This document shows positions 42,755 to 51,900 of a stretch of 64,000 bases of DNA, one piece after another. The stretch is taken from positions 62,001 through 126,000 of the forward strand of contig NZ_JAAJTJ010000007.1 in assembly GCF_011030405.1 (NCBI RefSeq), in the 5' to 3' direction. The position numbers and the translations under genes are program-made. The number at the start of each line of letters is the position of its first letter. The first letter of the stretch is position 1. Under the pieces are notes generated by a model. The model saw only the letters and a program-made list of their open reading frames with translations. It was not told the DNA's origin and did no database searches. The DNA comes from Parapedobacter sp. SGR-10. GTDB taxonomy: Bacteria > Bacteroidota > Bacteroidia > Sphingobacteriales > Sphingobacteriaceae.

Positions 42755-44548
42755 ATGAAAACAGTAATGAAAGTGTCTTTGCTATTTTGTGTTTTATCCT
42801 TTTTTGCACTTTATGCAAAAGGACAAAAAGCCGAAAGCAATGTTCGGATCTCTTGGGACTACAATACGTATCAAGAGATGACAAGCGTAAATGTGGCAAA
42901 TAAAGGTTTTGTCGAGGGGGAACTTCACTATCCGAGGGTCAAGCGATTGTCGGACGGTTCGCTCTTGATGACCTTTAACAATGACCACTACGGTTGGAAT
43001 ATCTATGCGAGGCGCAGTGAGGACAATGGCAAGACATGGAGTGATGCGCAGATGTTGCGGGAGAAATACAAGGAAAGCTCTACTGCGGGAGACGATGAAG
43101 TTGTATTTGTCAATCCTGAATTTATCGAACTGCAGGATGGGCGTATTATGTTGGCGTACCAGTGGCGTTACAAAAAAGGCTATCACGATATTCCCAATAC
43201 AAACGAGAACTGTGGCGTAGAGATCATGTTTAGCAACGATAAGGGAAAGACCTTTTCTTCTCCGAGAAGAATGTACAGAGGCCGTTGCTGGGAGCCTGCC
43301 ATGCTGCAGCTTCCGAGTGGAGAAATCCAGATGTACATCACATCCAGTCAGGAAGTAGTGGATAAGGTGTCTAATCCACGTACGATTGTAATCCGTTCAT
43401 TGGACGGAGGAAAAACCTGGCAGGGCAAAAAAGTAGCGACCTACAAGGATGCCGAACCCGTATCACGTTCGTTTGATGAGCGTTCATCCTATGATGGTAT
43501 GCCTACTGCTGTCTGGCTGGATGACAACAAGGGTATCGCTATGCCTATCGAGGTATGGAGCGGTAGGTTTGTAGTAGACCAAACTCCGATGGTTGTCAAA
43601 ACGGATGCCGATGTTAATTGGCGTGGGGATCAGAAAAAAATTGCCAATGAAGGAGGCCCGGAATACCCTTATAAAAAACAGTTGAACAAAGATTTTGTCG
43701 GATATGGACCGTATTCAACAAAGCTAAAGACAGGGGAAGTAGTCGTGATAAGTAACGGACAGTATAAAGGCGAGCAGGGGATATGGGCCTTTATCGGAGA
43801 TAAAAAAGCGGATAACTTCCGTTTTGCAACTTCTCCTTTTGTCGGGCATTGGGGTTCGATAGACGATATCGGGGGCAATAAAGTCATCGTGTCCGGAACA
43901 GCGAATTACAAGGATGCCAGCAATAAAGAACGTGCGAAAGTACTGGTCATGACCGGACGGCTCAACTATTCGAAAGATATTGCAAAGGGAGACCTGAGCA
44001 TGCCTGCAGTAGCACAATTTGATAAGGACAACAATGACTATTGGTTTCTTGGCAAGAAAACACAGGCTTCTACGTTTACCAACTTTGGTTATACCAATGA
44101 AAGCTTGATCATAGGCACGTATTATTTTGATCGTAATATCGTTGCATTTACACCTGAAAATTCGGACGCTTCAATTTTGCTGTTGAGCAGGAAGAATAAA
44201 AAAGGTGGTTACGATAACTACAAGATTGCCGTAAATGCACAAGGCAAATACACGGTTTACCATGAAGAAAACTATTCGTGGAGATTGATACACAAGGGGG
44301 TGACTTCGGATGTAGAAGTTGTTGGAACCATCAATAACGGAAAAGATAAGGATTTGGGGTATTCCGCAAAATTAAAAATCGATTGGGCTTTGCTTGGCGG
44401 TGCTCCGACAGCAGATGACGTGTTTAGAGCACATTTAAGGCTGCATTATAAAGACAGGGTTGCAGAAAAACCTTTGGCACTACAGGAAAGTATGGCCGGT
44501 GAAAATAGTGATTATCCAGAAGAGTGGTTGCCTTTAATATTTAGGTAA
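42755..44548 (+). CDS. BNR/Asp-box propeller protein with C-terminal CBM9-like domain, secreted
   Basis: About 597 residues from the ATG at 42755, chosen because it gives a neat signal peptide MKTVMKVSLLFCVLSFFALYAKG; ATG 42722 is an in-frame alternative. The propeller has Asp-boxes SEDNGKTWSDA and SLDGGKTWQGK, with LHYPRVKRLSDGSLLMTFNNDHYGW and GRCWEPAMLQLPSGEIQMYIT. The C-terminal part (about 440-597) resembles CBM9-type modules (ESLIIGTYYFDRNIVAFTPENSDASILLL). It shares the WE(A/P)(M)MLQLPSGE block with the lipoprotein at 34043 and is its secreted paralogue. Sialidase-type FRIP and Arg triad are not evident, so the activity may be on another sugar. It is the last gene before a strong terminator. 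Confidence 0.75.
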   Translation: MKTVMKVSLLFCVLSFFALYAKGQKAESNVRISWDYNTYQEMTSVNVANKGFVEGELHYPRVKRLSDGSLLMTFNNDHYGWNIYARRSEDNGKTWSDAQMLREKYKESSTAGDDEVVFVNPEFIELQDGRIMLAYQWRYKKGYHDIPNTNENCGVEIMFSNDKGKTFSSPRRMYRGRCWEPAMLQLPSGEIQMYITSSQEVVDKVSNPRTIVIRSLDGGKTWQGKKVATYKDAEPVSRSFDERSSYDGMPTAVWLDDNKGIAMPIEVWSGRFVVDQTPMVVKTDADVNWRGDQKKIANEGGPEYPYKKQLNKDFVGYGPYSTKLKTGEVVVISNGQYKGEQGIWAFIGDKKADNFRFATSPFVGHWGSIDDIGGNKVIVSGTANYKDASNKERAKVLVMTGRLNYSKDIAKGDLSMPAVAQFDKDNNDYWFLGKKTQASTFTNFGYTNESLIIGTYYFDRNIVAFTPENSDASILLLSRKNKKGGYDNYKIAVNAQGKYTVYHEENYSWRLIHKGVTSDVEVVGTINNGKDKDLGYSAKLKIDWALLGGAPTADDVFRAHLRLHYKDRVAEKPLALQESMAGENSDYPEEWLPLIFR

Positions 44549-44566
44549 TATTGCAAGAGTCAAAAT

Positions 44567-44605
44567 AGGAAAAATCCCAGAACGGGAAATTCTGGGATTT
44601 TTCCT
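44567..44605 (+). terminator. Strong intrinsic terminator at the end of PUL B
   Basis: A perfect 16-bp inverted repeat (AGGAAAAATCCCAGAA, 44567-44582, with its complement at 44590-44605) closes on a seven-base loop. It starts 19 bases after the stop of the BNR gene. The A/T-rich outer part supplies A and U tracts on both sides, so it should terminate well, possibly in both directions. Confidence 0.85.
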
Positions 44606-44960
44606 GATGTAAAACTAAGACTACTCTTTTGTAACCTTTGTTCTCTTTTAAAACTTTATCTGTACAAAGAAGAATTATGGTCTATGTGAAGCACATATTA
44701 TCATATATATCCCAAAGCTGTCAGCTTTTTATGTCAAACATTTTATCATTCCTAACTTTGTACTAGGATTTCTCAGAATTATCTGTAACTTCGTGTACGT
44801 ACCCCAATATTGTGGAGCCTAATTGATGATTAAAAAACGTGAAGACACTGGTTATAAACAATGTAGGTTGAGGTTGCTTTTTTTTTAAAATTATTTTTCA
44901 AGGAATAGGGTGCAAGAGGTTGATATTGAACCGTGAAAAGCGGTAAAATGTTCGGATGGT
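44606..44960. other. Noncoding control region before the PUL C sigma gene
   Basis: This 355-base gap has no convincing gene. It holds a small dyad AAAGCTG-T-CAGCTTT (44714-44728), a TAACTTTG box (44753-44760) that fits the -7 consensus but lacks a well-placed TTG, and a long T run at about 44878-44886. The promoter of the sigma factor gene must lie here, but I cannot place it with confidence. Confidence 0.4.
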
Positions 44961-45542
44961 ATGCATAAAGATATAGGACATTCTACTATTGTAGGTGCAT
45001 TGAAAGTCGGTCAGGAGGCGGCTTTGCGGCAGCTTTTTGACCTCTATGCAGATGCTGTTTACGGTATTGCCTATAGCGTATTGAAGGATTCTTTTGAAAG
45101 TGAAGAAGTTGTTCAGGAAGTCTTTATCCGGGTATGGAATTCTAGAGACAGACTGGATGAGGACGGAAATATCTGGGCGTTTGTGTATGTTGTGGCGAAA
45201 AGGTTATCTCTCAATAGGCTTCGCGATTTACGAGGCAAAATCAAAAATCAAGTTGCATTGCCCGAAGTTGATCTTGTACATACGACAGGCTGTGATCATC
45301 CTATCCTCGTCGGAGAAATATTGGCATTGGAACATGAAGTCCTTGAAAAATTGCCCGAACAACAGAAAACGGCTTACCTGCTGAGTAGACTAGAAGGGTT
45401 GACCTATAAGGAAATAGCTAGTCAAATGGATATAGCCCCCAATACCGTCAAAAACCATATCATTCAAGCCCTCAAAACCTTTAGAAAACATTTCCAACGT
45501 TTTGGTTATCCGCTATTGTTGGTGTTTTTGAATAATATGTAG
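44961..45542 (+). CDS. ECF RNA polymerase sigma factor (FecI-like), PUL C
   Basis: 193 residues. Region 2 (about 20-90) contains LFDLYADAVYGIAYSVLKDSFESEEVVQEVFIRVW, and region 4 (about 125-180) contains LPEQQKTAYLLSRLEGLTYKEIASQM followed by the helix-turn-helix recognition part APNTVKNHIIQALKTFRKH. This is the FecI-like group that works with FecR and STN-type SusC proteins. The FecR gene follows after 136 bases that contain a double hairpin, and SusC3 downstream has an STN domain, so all three signalling parts are here. It should direct transcription of PUL C when SusC3 imports its ligand. Confidence 0.94.
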   Translation: MHKDIGHSTIVGALKVGQEAALRQLFDLYADAVYGIAYSVLKDSFESEEVVQEVFIRVWNSRDRLDEDGNIWAFVYVVAKRLSLNRLRDLRGKIKNQVALPEVDLVHTTGCDHPILVGEILALEHEVLEKLPEQQKTAYLLSRLEGLTYKEIASQMDIAPNTVKNHIIQALKTFRKHFQRFGYPLLLVFLNNM

Positions 45543-45593
45543 AGACGTAAGGTCTTATGTCTCTACGGACATGGGCAAATAATTATTTGCCCC
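45541..45593. repeat. Double-hairpin palindromic element after the sigma gene
   Basis: Two adjoining hairpins start at the stop codon itself: AGAGACGTAAG / CTTATGTCTCT (45541-45551 and 45554-45564, one G-T pair) and then a 20-base perfect palindrome GGGCAAATAA-TTATTTGCCC (45573-45592). The segment GTAAGGTC...TCTCTACGGAC recurs at 56386-56403. It looks like a REP-type intergenic repeat and may attenuate or process the sigma-FecR transcript. Confidence 0.6.
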
Positions 45594-45678
45594 TACAGCA
45601 TAATATTTTTTTTCAATTTCCACTAGTCCTACCTTTTGTTTTTTGGGTTCTATATATAAACAATACCCATAAACCTAG

Positions 45679-46884
45679 ATGGACAACGTTAGACTAAGAT
45701 ATTTACTGGCAAAGCGTGTGACTGATACAATTTCTCCGGAGGAATTGGACGAACTGTTTGCACTTCTGGAGAAAACAGACCTTGAAACGCAAGAAGAGGT
45801 ATTGACCGATATTCTCAAAGGGAAAGAGCTTGAACATAGGCTGCCTTTGGAAAACAAAGAGTTGCTCTATGAAAGCATACGCCAAGCGGTTTTGAAAGAC
45901 CAAGCCAATACCCGGCCCAATAGATCAGTTACATTCAAGAAATATATTTCCATCGCTGCAGCTTTGGTGGTAGGTTTGTCTACATTGCTCTGGCTTTGGA
46001 AAAAGTCGGAATTTGACGGTCGGCATACTACAGAAAATGTCGATCTCGAGGTGGCAAATGTAACTGACGATATTTACATTGCTCCAGATAGTGTACCATT
46101 TTTACGCCTTCCCAATGGCGAAATACAGGTATTGGAGGACGATCAACCGAATGCTTTGGCCGAAACGGGTGTAAAGATTTTACAGGGAAAAGATGGTGAA
46201 ATCATATACGAAGTGCAACATGCTCCCCTCGGTTTATTCGAAGAGGAAAATATTGTGTTTACCACGCCAAAGGGACAATCCAGCAAGATATTGTTGATAG
46301 ATGGGACAGAAGTTTGGTTGAACAGCGGGTCTTCGTTGACCTATCCAAGAGTTTTTTCAAGTAAAGAGCGTCGGGTAAAATTGGTAGGCGAAGGGTATTT
46401 TGATGTAGCTCACAATACCGAAAAACCATTTTATGTAGAGACGACTAATGGCCCTTTGATTCGGGTATTGGGAACTGCGTTCAATGTCTATGCATATCAA
46501 GAGGATAGGACGACTACCACCACGCTGGTCAAAGGTACCGTACAGTTGGAAGGAAAACATCACAAAGTCGTATTGAAGCCCTCTGAACAGGTAACCGCCA
46601 ATGAAAATGATGCTGTATTGCATAAAAAAAGTGTACAGGTGGATGATTTTACCACTTGGAAAGACGGTTATTTCAATTTCAATGAACAGTCTATACCACA
46701 AATATTGGCTAAAGTACAGCGATGGTACAATATTGAGGAAATCTCGTATGACTATATGTCCGATGAGAAGTTTACGGGAACATTCAAAAGAACCAAATCA
46801 CTCAAGAGTCTACTCTTAAAATTGGAGAAAATAAGTAATGTGAAATTTCAGATAAAAGAAAGGAGGGTTGTCGTTACAAAATAA
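45679..46884 (+). CDS. FecR-family anti-sigma factor, PUL C
   Basis: 401 residues. The N-terminal cytoplasmic part (about 1-85, EELDELFALLEKTD) should bind the sigma factor. One transmembrane helix follows (about 89-107, YISIAAALVVGLSTLLWLW). The periplasmic FecR domain carries FTTPKGQSSKILLIDGTEVWLNSGSSLTYP, FDVAHNTEKPFYVET and VLGTAFNVYAYQED. The C-terminal SusC-signalling part contains WKDGYFNFNEQSIPQILAKVQRWYNIEE and ends in KISNVKFQIKERRVVVTK. It senses ligand-loaded SusC3 through the latter's STN domain. The gene is normally next to SusC, but here another lipoprotein gene intervenes. Confidence 0.94.
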   Translation: MDNVRLRYLLAKRVTDTISPEELDELFALLEKTDLETQEEVLTDILKGKELEHRLPLENKELLYESIRQAVLKDQANTRPNRSVTFKKYISIAAALVVGLSTLLWLWKKSEFDGRHTTENVDLEVANVTDDIYIAPDSVPFLRLPNGEIQVLEDDQPNALAETGVKILQGKDGEIIYEVQHAPLGLFEEENIVFTTPKGQSSKILLIDGTEVWLNSGSSLTYPRVFSSKERRVKLVGEGYFDVAHNTEKPFYVETTNGPLIRVLGTAFNVYAYQEDRTTTTTLVKGTVQLEGKHHKVVLKPSEQVTANENDAVLHKKSVQVDDFTTWKDGYFNFNEQSIPQILAKVQRWYNIEEISYDYMSDEKFTGTFKRTKSLKSLLLKLEKISNVKFQIKERRVVVTK

Positions 46885-46910
46885 AGTTTACATCTCATCA
46901 AAGACTAAAA

Positions 46911-46976
46911 ACCAAGAACGTTGCTACCGTTCCTGGCCACTACAGGTTAGTCTGGATCAAAATCAATGCAACATGA
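46911..46976 (+). repeat. Direct hairpin repeat, copy 1 (left of the inserted lipoprotein gene)
   Basis: The unit starts with a stem-loop CCAAGAACG-TTGCTAC-CGTTCCTGG (46912-46936, one mismatch) and ends with AATCAATGCAACATGA. The same unit, with a perfect stem, occurs after the lipoprotein gene at 48881. It lies 27 bases behind the FecR stop. It could act as a terminator or mark the edge of a duplicated or inserted segment. Confidence 0.7.
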
Positions 46977-47118
46977 TTTCTGTAAGATAAGGTGATGAAG
47001 GTTATAATGGTTGCGATGGTTAAGTAGGATTAGAACCTCCATAATTTTCATAACCTCTATAACTACCATAACCCTGAAGTAAATAACTAATATTAAACAA
47101 CTAATCAATTGATGGATT

Positions 47119-48867
47119 ATGCAAAAACAAAAATTGTTTTTTGGGTTGGTGTGTATAGGGATATTTTTCCTGTTCAGCCAATGTAAAAAAGAAACGGAGA
47201 ATAACGAGCCGTTACCTCCTTTGGGAGATGCGGAGACTTGGGTAACGTTGGCCAATGAAGATATACAGTCATTGGGCCACATCGTTCGGGCTATCCAATC
47301 GGAAGATGCCGTAGAGCATATACGTATAGAGGACGAACTTGTACACCTAGAGATGCACAACGGGAGCAAGGCTCAGGTACGACTGGATTATGCTAACTAT
47401 CCCAGCCCTTTGGTGGGCGCGCATTTGATCGATGATGATTATTATTGGACGATCATCAATGGTACAGGTACTTCGGCTACCCGGCTCATCAAGGATAAAG
47501 ACCGAAAAAATCAAAATATAGAAGACGAAGCTGTGCCTAAAATGTTGGTAAACAATACAGGCAATTGGGTTGTAGAGATGAAAGGGTTACAGGAAGAAAT
47601 TGCAGATGCAGACGGCAAACCTTTTCGTGCCATCGGCCGAAAATCATTATTCAACAGTGTGTCATTTGATATAGACAGCAACGTGACGATTGTGACGAAC
47701 GAATCGCCCAATAGATCGTATGTATTGCCAAAGTACAGGCCTTTTACGCTTGTTTTTGATCGTGCAGAAACGGATGTGCTTACCATCGCTTCCGGGTTTG
47801 CCATAGCAGTAGATTTCAGACAGGTTGGCGTAGAAGAACTCGAATTTGATCTTCCGGCAGCTTGGTCCGTAACATATGAATTGAATGTAGCACAAAAGTC
47901 AGGTGTCCTGCAAATCACTTCACCTACGGGTATGGAGACCGAATTTGACGAAGAAGGTGTCATTACCATTAGGGCAAAAGACCAATACGGGCGTCAGCTT
48001 GAAAGAAAAATCCCTGTAAAAGTGGAAGTAGGCGTTGTGAATTATGCCAGCGTGACCTTTACGGATATTGTGGCAGGTGTAGAACTTACAGGAGCTATAT
48101 TTACCTTTGCGGAAAATCTGACGTCAACCAATGTGAGAGACGTGACAGCGATCAAGGCAGGAGATACTTTCCGTCTGATGATTCCCGAGGGATTCCCCGA
48201 TCTCCGGAAGGTGACATTCACCACGGCCGCAGGTAATTTTGACTATTATTTCAAACCGAATACCTATTTGTCTATCGGAGAGCAAAATCTTTCGATTGCA
48301 CCTCCTGTGCTCACATCGTACTGGCAGGGCGGCATCATTGTACATATCCATGAAACATTGCCTCTATCCGGTATTGCGAGTTATAAGATAACCGGAAAAG
48401 TGGTACATGTACAATCCCCGGAAGCAAATATCAATTGGTTTCCAAATGGAAATGTAAACGTGACTGCCGCTAGTAGTGATACAGACGGTGCCGCCAATAC
48501 AGCTGCTATTATTTCAGCTTTGGGTGGTCCGGGTACATCGGCAAATTATATTGCACGTTGGGCCATACGTGTACGCGACGGGGGATATTCGGATTGGTAT
48601 CTAGGAGCGTTGCGCGACTATGAATATTTTCATCAAGCTTGGGCACCGTTGGTCCCGAACAATGCCAGCCATGTGGCTACAATAAACCAGAAAATTTCAG
48701 GTTTTGGCGGCAATATCAAGCTTCAGGATACACACAATCTATTCTGGACTTCGACGAATATTAGCACGACCCATGCTAAAGCGTATGATGTCAGGTATAA
48801 CCCACCTTATACCACAGGACAGAAGGTCTATGGAGCTAGAGGTTTGGCATTTAGGGATTTTCAATGA
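47119..48867 (+). CDS. Unrecognised beta-rich lipoprotein between FecR and SusC3
   Basis: 582 residues with a clear lipoprotein signal LFFGLVCIGIFFLFSQC (Cys 22). The N-terminal part contains HIRIEDELVHLEMHNGSKAQVRLDY and DDYYWTIINGTG, which faintly resembles the DUF4988/PL29 N-terminal segment seen in Bacteroidota PUL proteins. A central section (about 225-310) reads like an Ig-type fold (WSVTYELNVAQKSGVLQITSPTG). The C terminus is rich in Asn/Tyr/Trp and contains no catalytic motif I know. Function is unknown; a surface glycan-binding or adhesin role is a guess from the anchor. It interrupts the usual FecR-SusC order and is flanked by two copies of a hairpin repeat. Confidence 0.75.
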   Translation: MQKQKLFFGLVCIGIFFLFSQCKKETENNEPLPPLGDAETWVTLANEDIQSLGHIVRAIQSEDAVEHIRIEDELVHLEMHNGSKAQVRLDYANYPSPLVGAHLIDDDYYWTIINGTGTSATRLIKDKDRKNQNIEDEAVPKMLVNNTGNWVVEMKGLQEEIADADGKPFRAIGRKSLFNSVSFDIDSNVTIVTNESPNRSYVLPKYRPFTLVFDRAETDVLTIASGFAIAVDFRQVGVEELEFDLPAAWSVTYELNVAQKSGVLQITSPTGMETEFDEEGVITIRAKDQYGRQLERKIPVKVEVGVVNYASVTFTDIVAGVELTGAIFTFAENLTSTNVRDVTAIKAGDTFRLMIPEGFPDLRKVTFTTAAGNFDYYFKPNTYLSIGEQNLSIAPPVLTSYWQGGIIVHIHETLPLSGIASYKITGKVVHVQSPEANINWFPNGNVNVTAASSDTDGAANTAAIISALGGPGTSANYIARWAIRVRDGGYSDWYLGALRDYEYFHQAWAPLVPNNASHVATINQKISGFGGNIKLQDTHNLFWTSTNISTTHAKAYDVRYNPPYTTGQKVYGARGLAFRDFQ

Positions 48868-48880
48868 TACAACTAAAAAA

Positions 48881-48949
48881 GCCAGGAACGTTGCTACCGT
48901 TCCTGGCCACTAAAAGTTAGCTGTAGTTAAAAAAATCAATGCAACATGA
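48881..48949 (+). repeat. Direct hairpin repeat, copy 2 (right of the inserted lipoprotein gene)
   Basis: The stem is perfect here: GCCAGGAACG / CGTTCCTGGC (48881-48890 and 48898-48907) with the same TTGCTAC loop as copy 1. It too ends in AATCAATGCAACATGA, 25 bases before the SusC3 start. The two copies bracket the lipoprotein gene at 47119 exactly. Confidence 0.75.
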
Positions 48950-48974
48950 GCTTTTTACTAAAACAACTTAACAA

Positions 48975-51900
48975 ATGTATAAAAAAACAGACGAAATATA
49001 CCGCCTGCATAGGCGGTTCTTATGGAAAATATGTGTTATGATGAAGCTTACACTCATATTGATCGCATTTCTATCGCTGAATGTTCATGCGTCGGCATTG
49101 GCACAACGGCTTTCGTTGCAGGCCAGACAAAAGCCTATCAAGGACGTACTGTTGGAGATCAAAAGCAAAACAGGATATGATTTCCTTTTCAACAATAATA
49201 TCCTGACAGGAGCAAGGCCTGTGACCGTAGATTTGAAAAATGCTTCGCTTCGGGAAGTATTGGACGCTTGTCTGGAAGGGCAGCCTTTGGATTACGAGAT
49301 TGAAGAATCGACGGTTTTGATCAAAAGAAAACCTGCTGTACAGACTGTCCAGATGGAGGTAAAGCAGAACCGTAGTTTAAGAGGCCGGATCAGAAGCAAT
49401 ACAGGAGAGGTTCTAGCCGATGTCACGATCCGAAATCTCACCTCAGGATATACCACTGCCAGCAATTCAGACGGATGGTTTGAAGTACCGAATGTGAATA
49501 TCAATGATCAATTGTCTTTTTCGAGGATAGGCTATACAGCCTACAGGCTGACTGTCATCAACTATAATGAACAAAATATCGTACTCTCTACGGAAGATCA
49601 GGACCTGGACGAAGTGGTAGTCGTCGGATATGGTACACAGCGGCGTGAATCGGTTACGGGGTCGGTTGCACAGATCAGTTCCAAAGAGATCATGCAATCT
49701 CCTGTAGGAAATATTACAAACATGATCACGGGAAAGTTGCCAGGATTGATATCCCGGCAGGGAGGAGGAGAGCCGGGGAGTGACCAGTCTACCATGCGTA
49801 TCCGAGGCAACAGTAGTTTTGCGCCTGTGGTGGATGATGTCAATCCCAATACACCTGTGATTATTGTAGATGGAGTACGACGTTCGATGACACAGTTGGA
49901 TCCTGAAGAAGTAGAGACAATCACGGTACTTAAAGATGCCTCTGCGGCGGCTGTATATGGATTGCAGGCCGCGGCGGGAGTAATCCTGGTTACGACCAAG
50001 AAAGGAAAATCCCAAAAACCCTCCGTCCGGTTTAACCATTCTTCCCAATTGAGTGAAAATACCATGTTTCCAGAATTTCTGAATGGCCCCGAATATGCCT
50101 ATTGGTACAATAAAGCACGGATGATCAATGGAAAAGAACCACTGTTCAGCAATGCTGATATCCGTAAAATGGTAGAGGGCGACCCAGAAGGAAAATGGGG
50201 GAATACCAATTGGGTAAACGAATTGTTTAAGACTGGTAAAACTTCTCACAGTGGTGTATCTGTAGAGGGTAGAAATGACAAGATCAGCTACTATTTCTAT
50301 GGTGGATATTTCAAACAGGACGGAAATGTCAAAAATATTGACTTTGATCGGTATAATCTGCGTAGTAATATAGAAGTTACGGCCACCGAAAACCTCAAAG
50401 TACAGATTGGTGTAGGAGGAAGGAAAAGCCAAAAGAATGCGCCTACATTCAGTACCGAAAAGAATACGTGGAACAATGTATTTCAGCAGGCCATGCGTGC
50501 GCATCCCTATTTGCCCAAGGAATATGACGGATATCCAACTGGCAATAGAACCAATGGTCCGCTCGTAAGTCCTATTTCGGCATTGGAGCAATCTGGATTT
50601 CGAAAGAACTATACGGACAATTTTCAGAGTAATCTAAGGTTAGATTTGGCTATGCCCTTTGTCACGGAAGGACTTTCTTCTTTTGTGATGGGGAGCTATG
50701 ATTATAACGGAGCTTTTGCAAAATCTTTTCAGACACCTTATCAACTGGCACAAGGGATTGTAGGACCTACAGGAATTAATTATCAGATTGTCGATTCGTC
50801 TATAGGAAGCCTTGCAAAATTGGCCGAAAATATGTCACGATCTGGTTTTTTGACCTTGCAGGCAGCATTGAATTACAACAAGAGCTTTGGTCAGCATAAC
50901 GTGGCCGGACTTGTATTGTACGAACAATTCCGGACGCTGTCGAATAAGTTTTCGGTGTCGACTCAAGGATTAGACTTTGAAGAACTTCCCGAGCTAGGTT
51001 TTGCAAGCGAGCTGATTGCCGGACCAGGAGGGTTTAATGGAGGAAGTAGTATTGTACCGAGCGCTGGCTTTGTAGGAAGGCTCAATTATGATTTTGCAAG
51101 CAAATACTTATTGGAGTTATCGGGCCGATACGATGCGTCTTACAAATTTGCCAAAGACAGGCGATGGGCATTGTTTCCTGCAGTATCGTTGGGATGGAGA
51201 ATGTCCAATGAGGACTTTTTCCATGAAGCACTACCTTTTGTCAATGATCTAAAACTGAGAGGATCGGTCGGCAAACTTGGAAATGATACAGGTGTCCGCA
51301 ATTATACTTTCCTCAGTACGATGGCCATGCTCACCCGGGAAGGTGATCCGAATATTAAAGAACCTGCTGTAGTCATTGGAAATACACCACAAAATGCCTA
51401 TGTCACGAGTGCATTGAGCAATCCTGATCTATCTTGGGAAACGGTCAATATCTATAATGTTGGACTGGAAGCCAGTTTATGGAACAACAAGTTGGGTTTT
51501 GAAATAGATGCGTTCTACAAAGTCACGGACAATATTCTCGAAAACCAAGGGGGGACATTTGCACCATCAATGGGAGGATATTTCCCTTCGGTAGTGAATA
51601 CCGGCAAAACAGACAGTAGAGGATTTGAGGTTGGTGTGAATCATCAACATCGAATCGGAGCACTGAATTATGGAGCAAGATTTACGCTCAGTTATTACAA
51701 AAACCGTTACCTCAGTATTCGAGAAAGTGCCAATACACCCGATCACTTGAAGCGAAATGGACGTGCATTGGACGAAAAACACGGCCTGATCGCCTTAGGG
51801 ATCTTTCAGACTGATGAAGAAGCACAAAACTGGCCAAGTATCTTTGGCGGCAATCAAGCTGGGGACATCAAGTATATGGATGTCAATGGTGATGGAAAGC

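Noticed and set aside
34043..44548. Calling the two BNR proteins exo-alpha-sialidases
   Set aside because: Asp-boxes alone mark the propeller fold; the FRIP motif and an Arg triad could not be seen, and no sialic-acid catabolic genes are present.
49467..50591. Long minus-strand open frame of 374 codons inside SusC3
   Set aside because: It lies wholly opposite SusC3, whose plug-domain motifs are unmistakable; the antisense translation has no signal, domain or motif I recognise.
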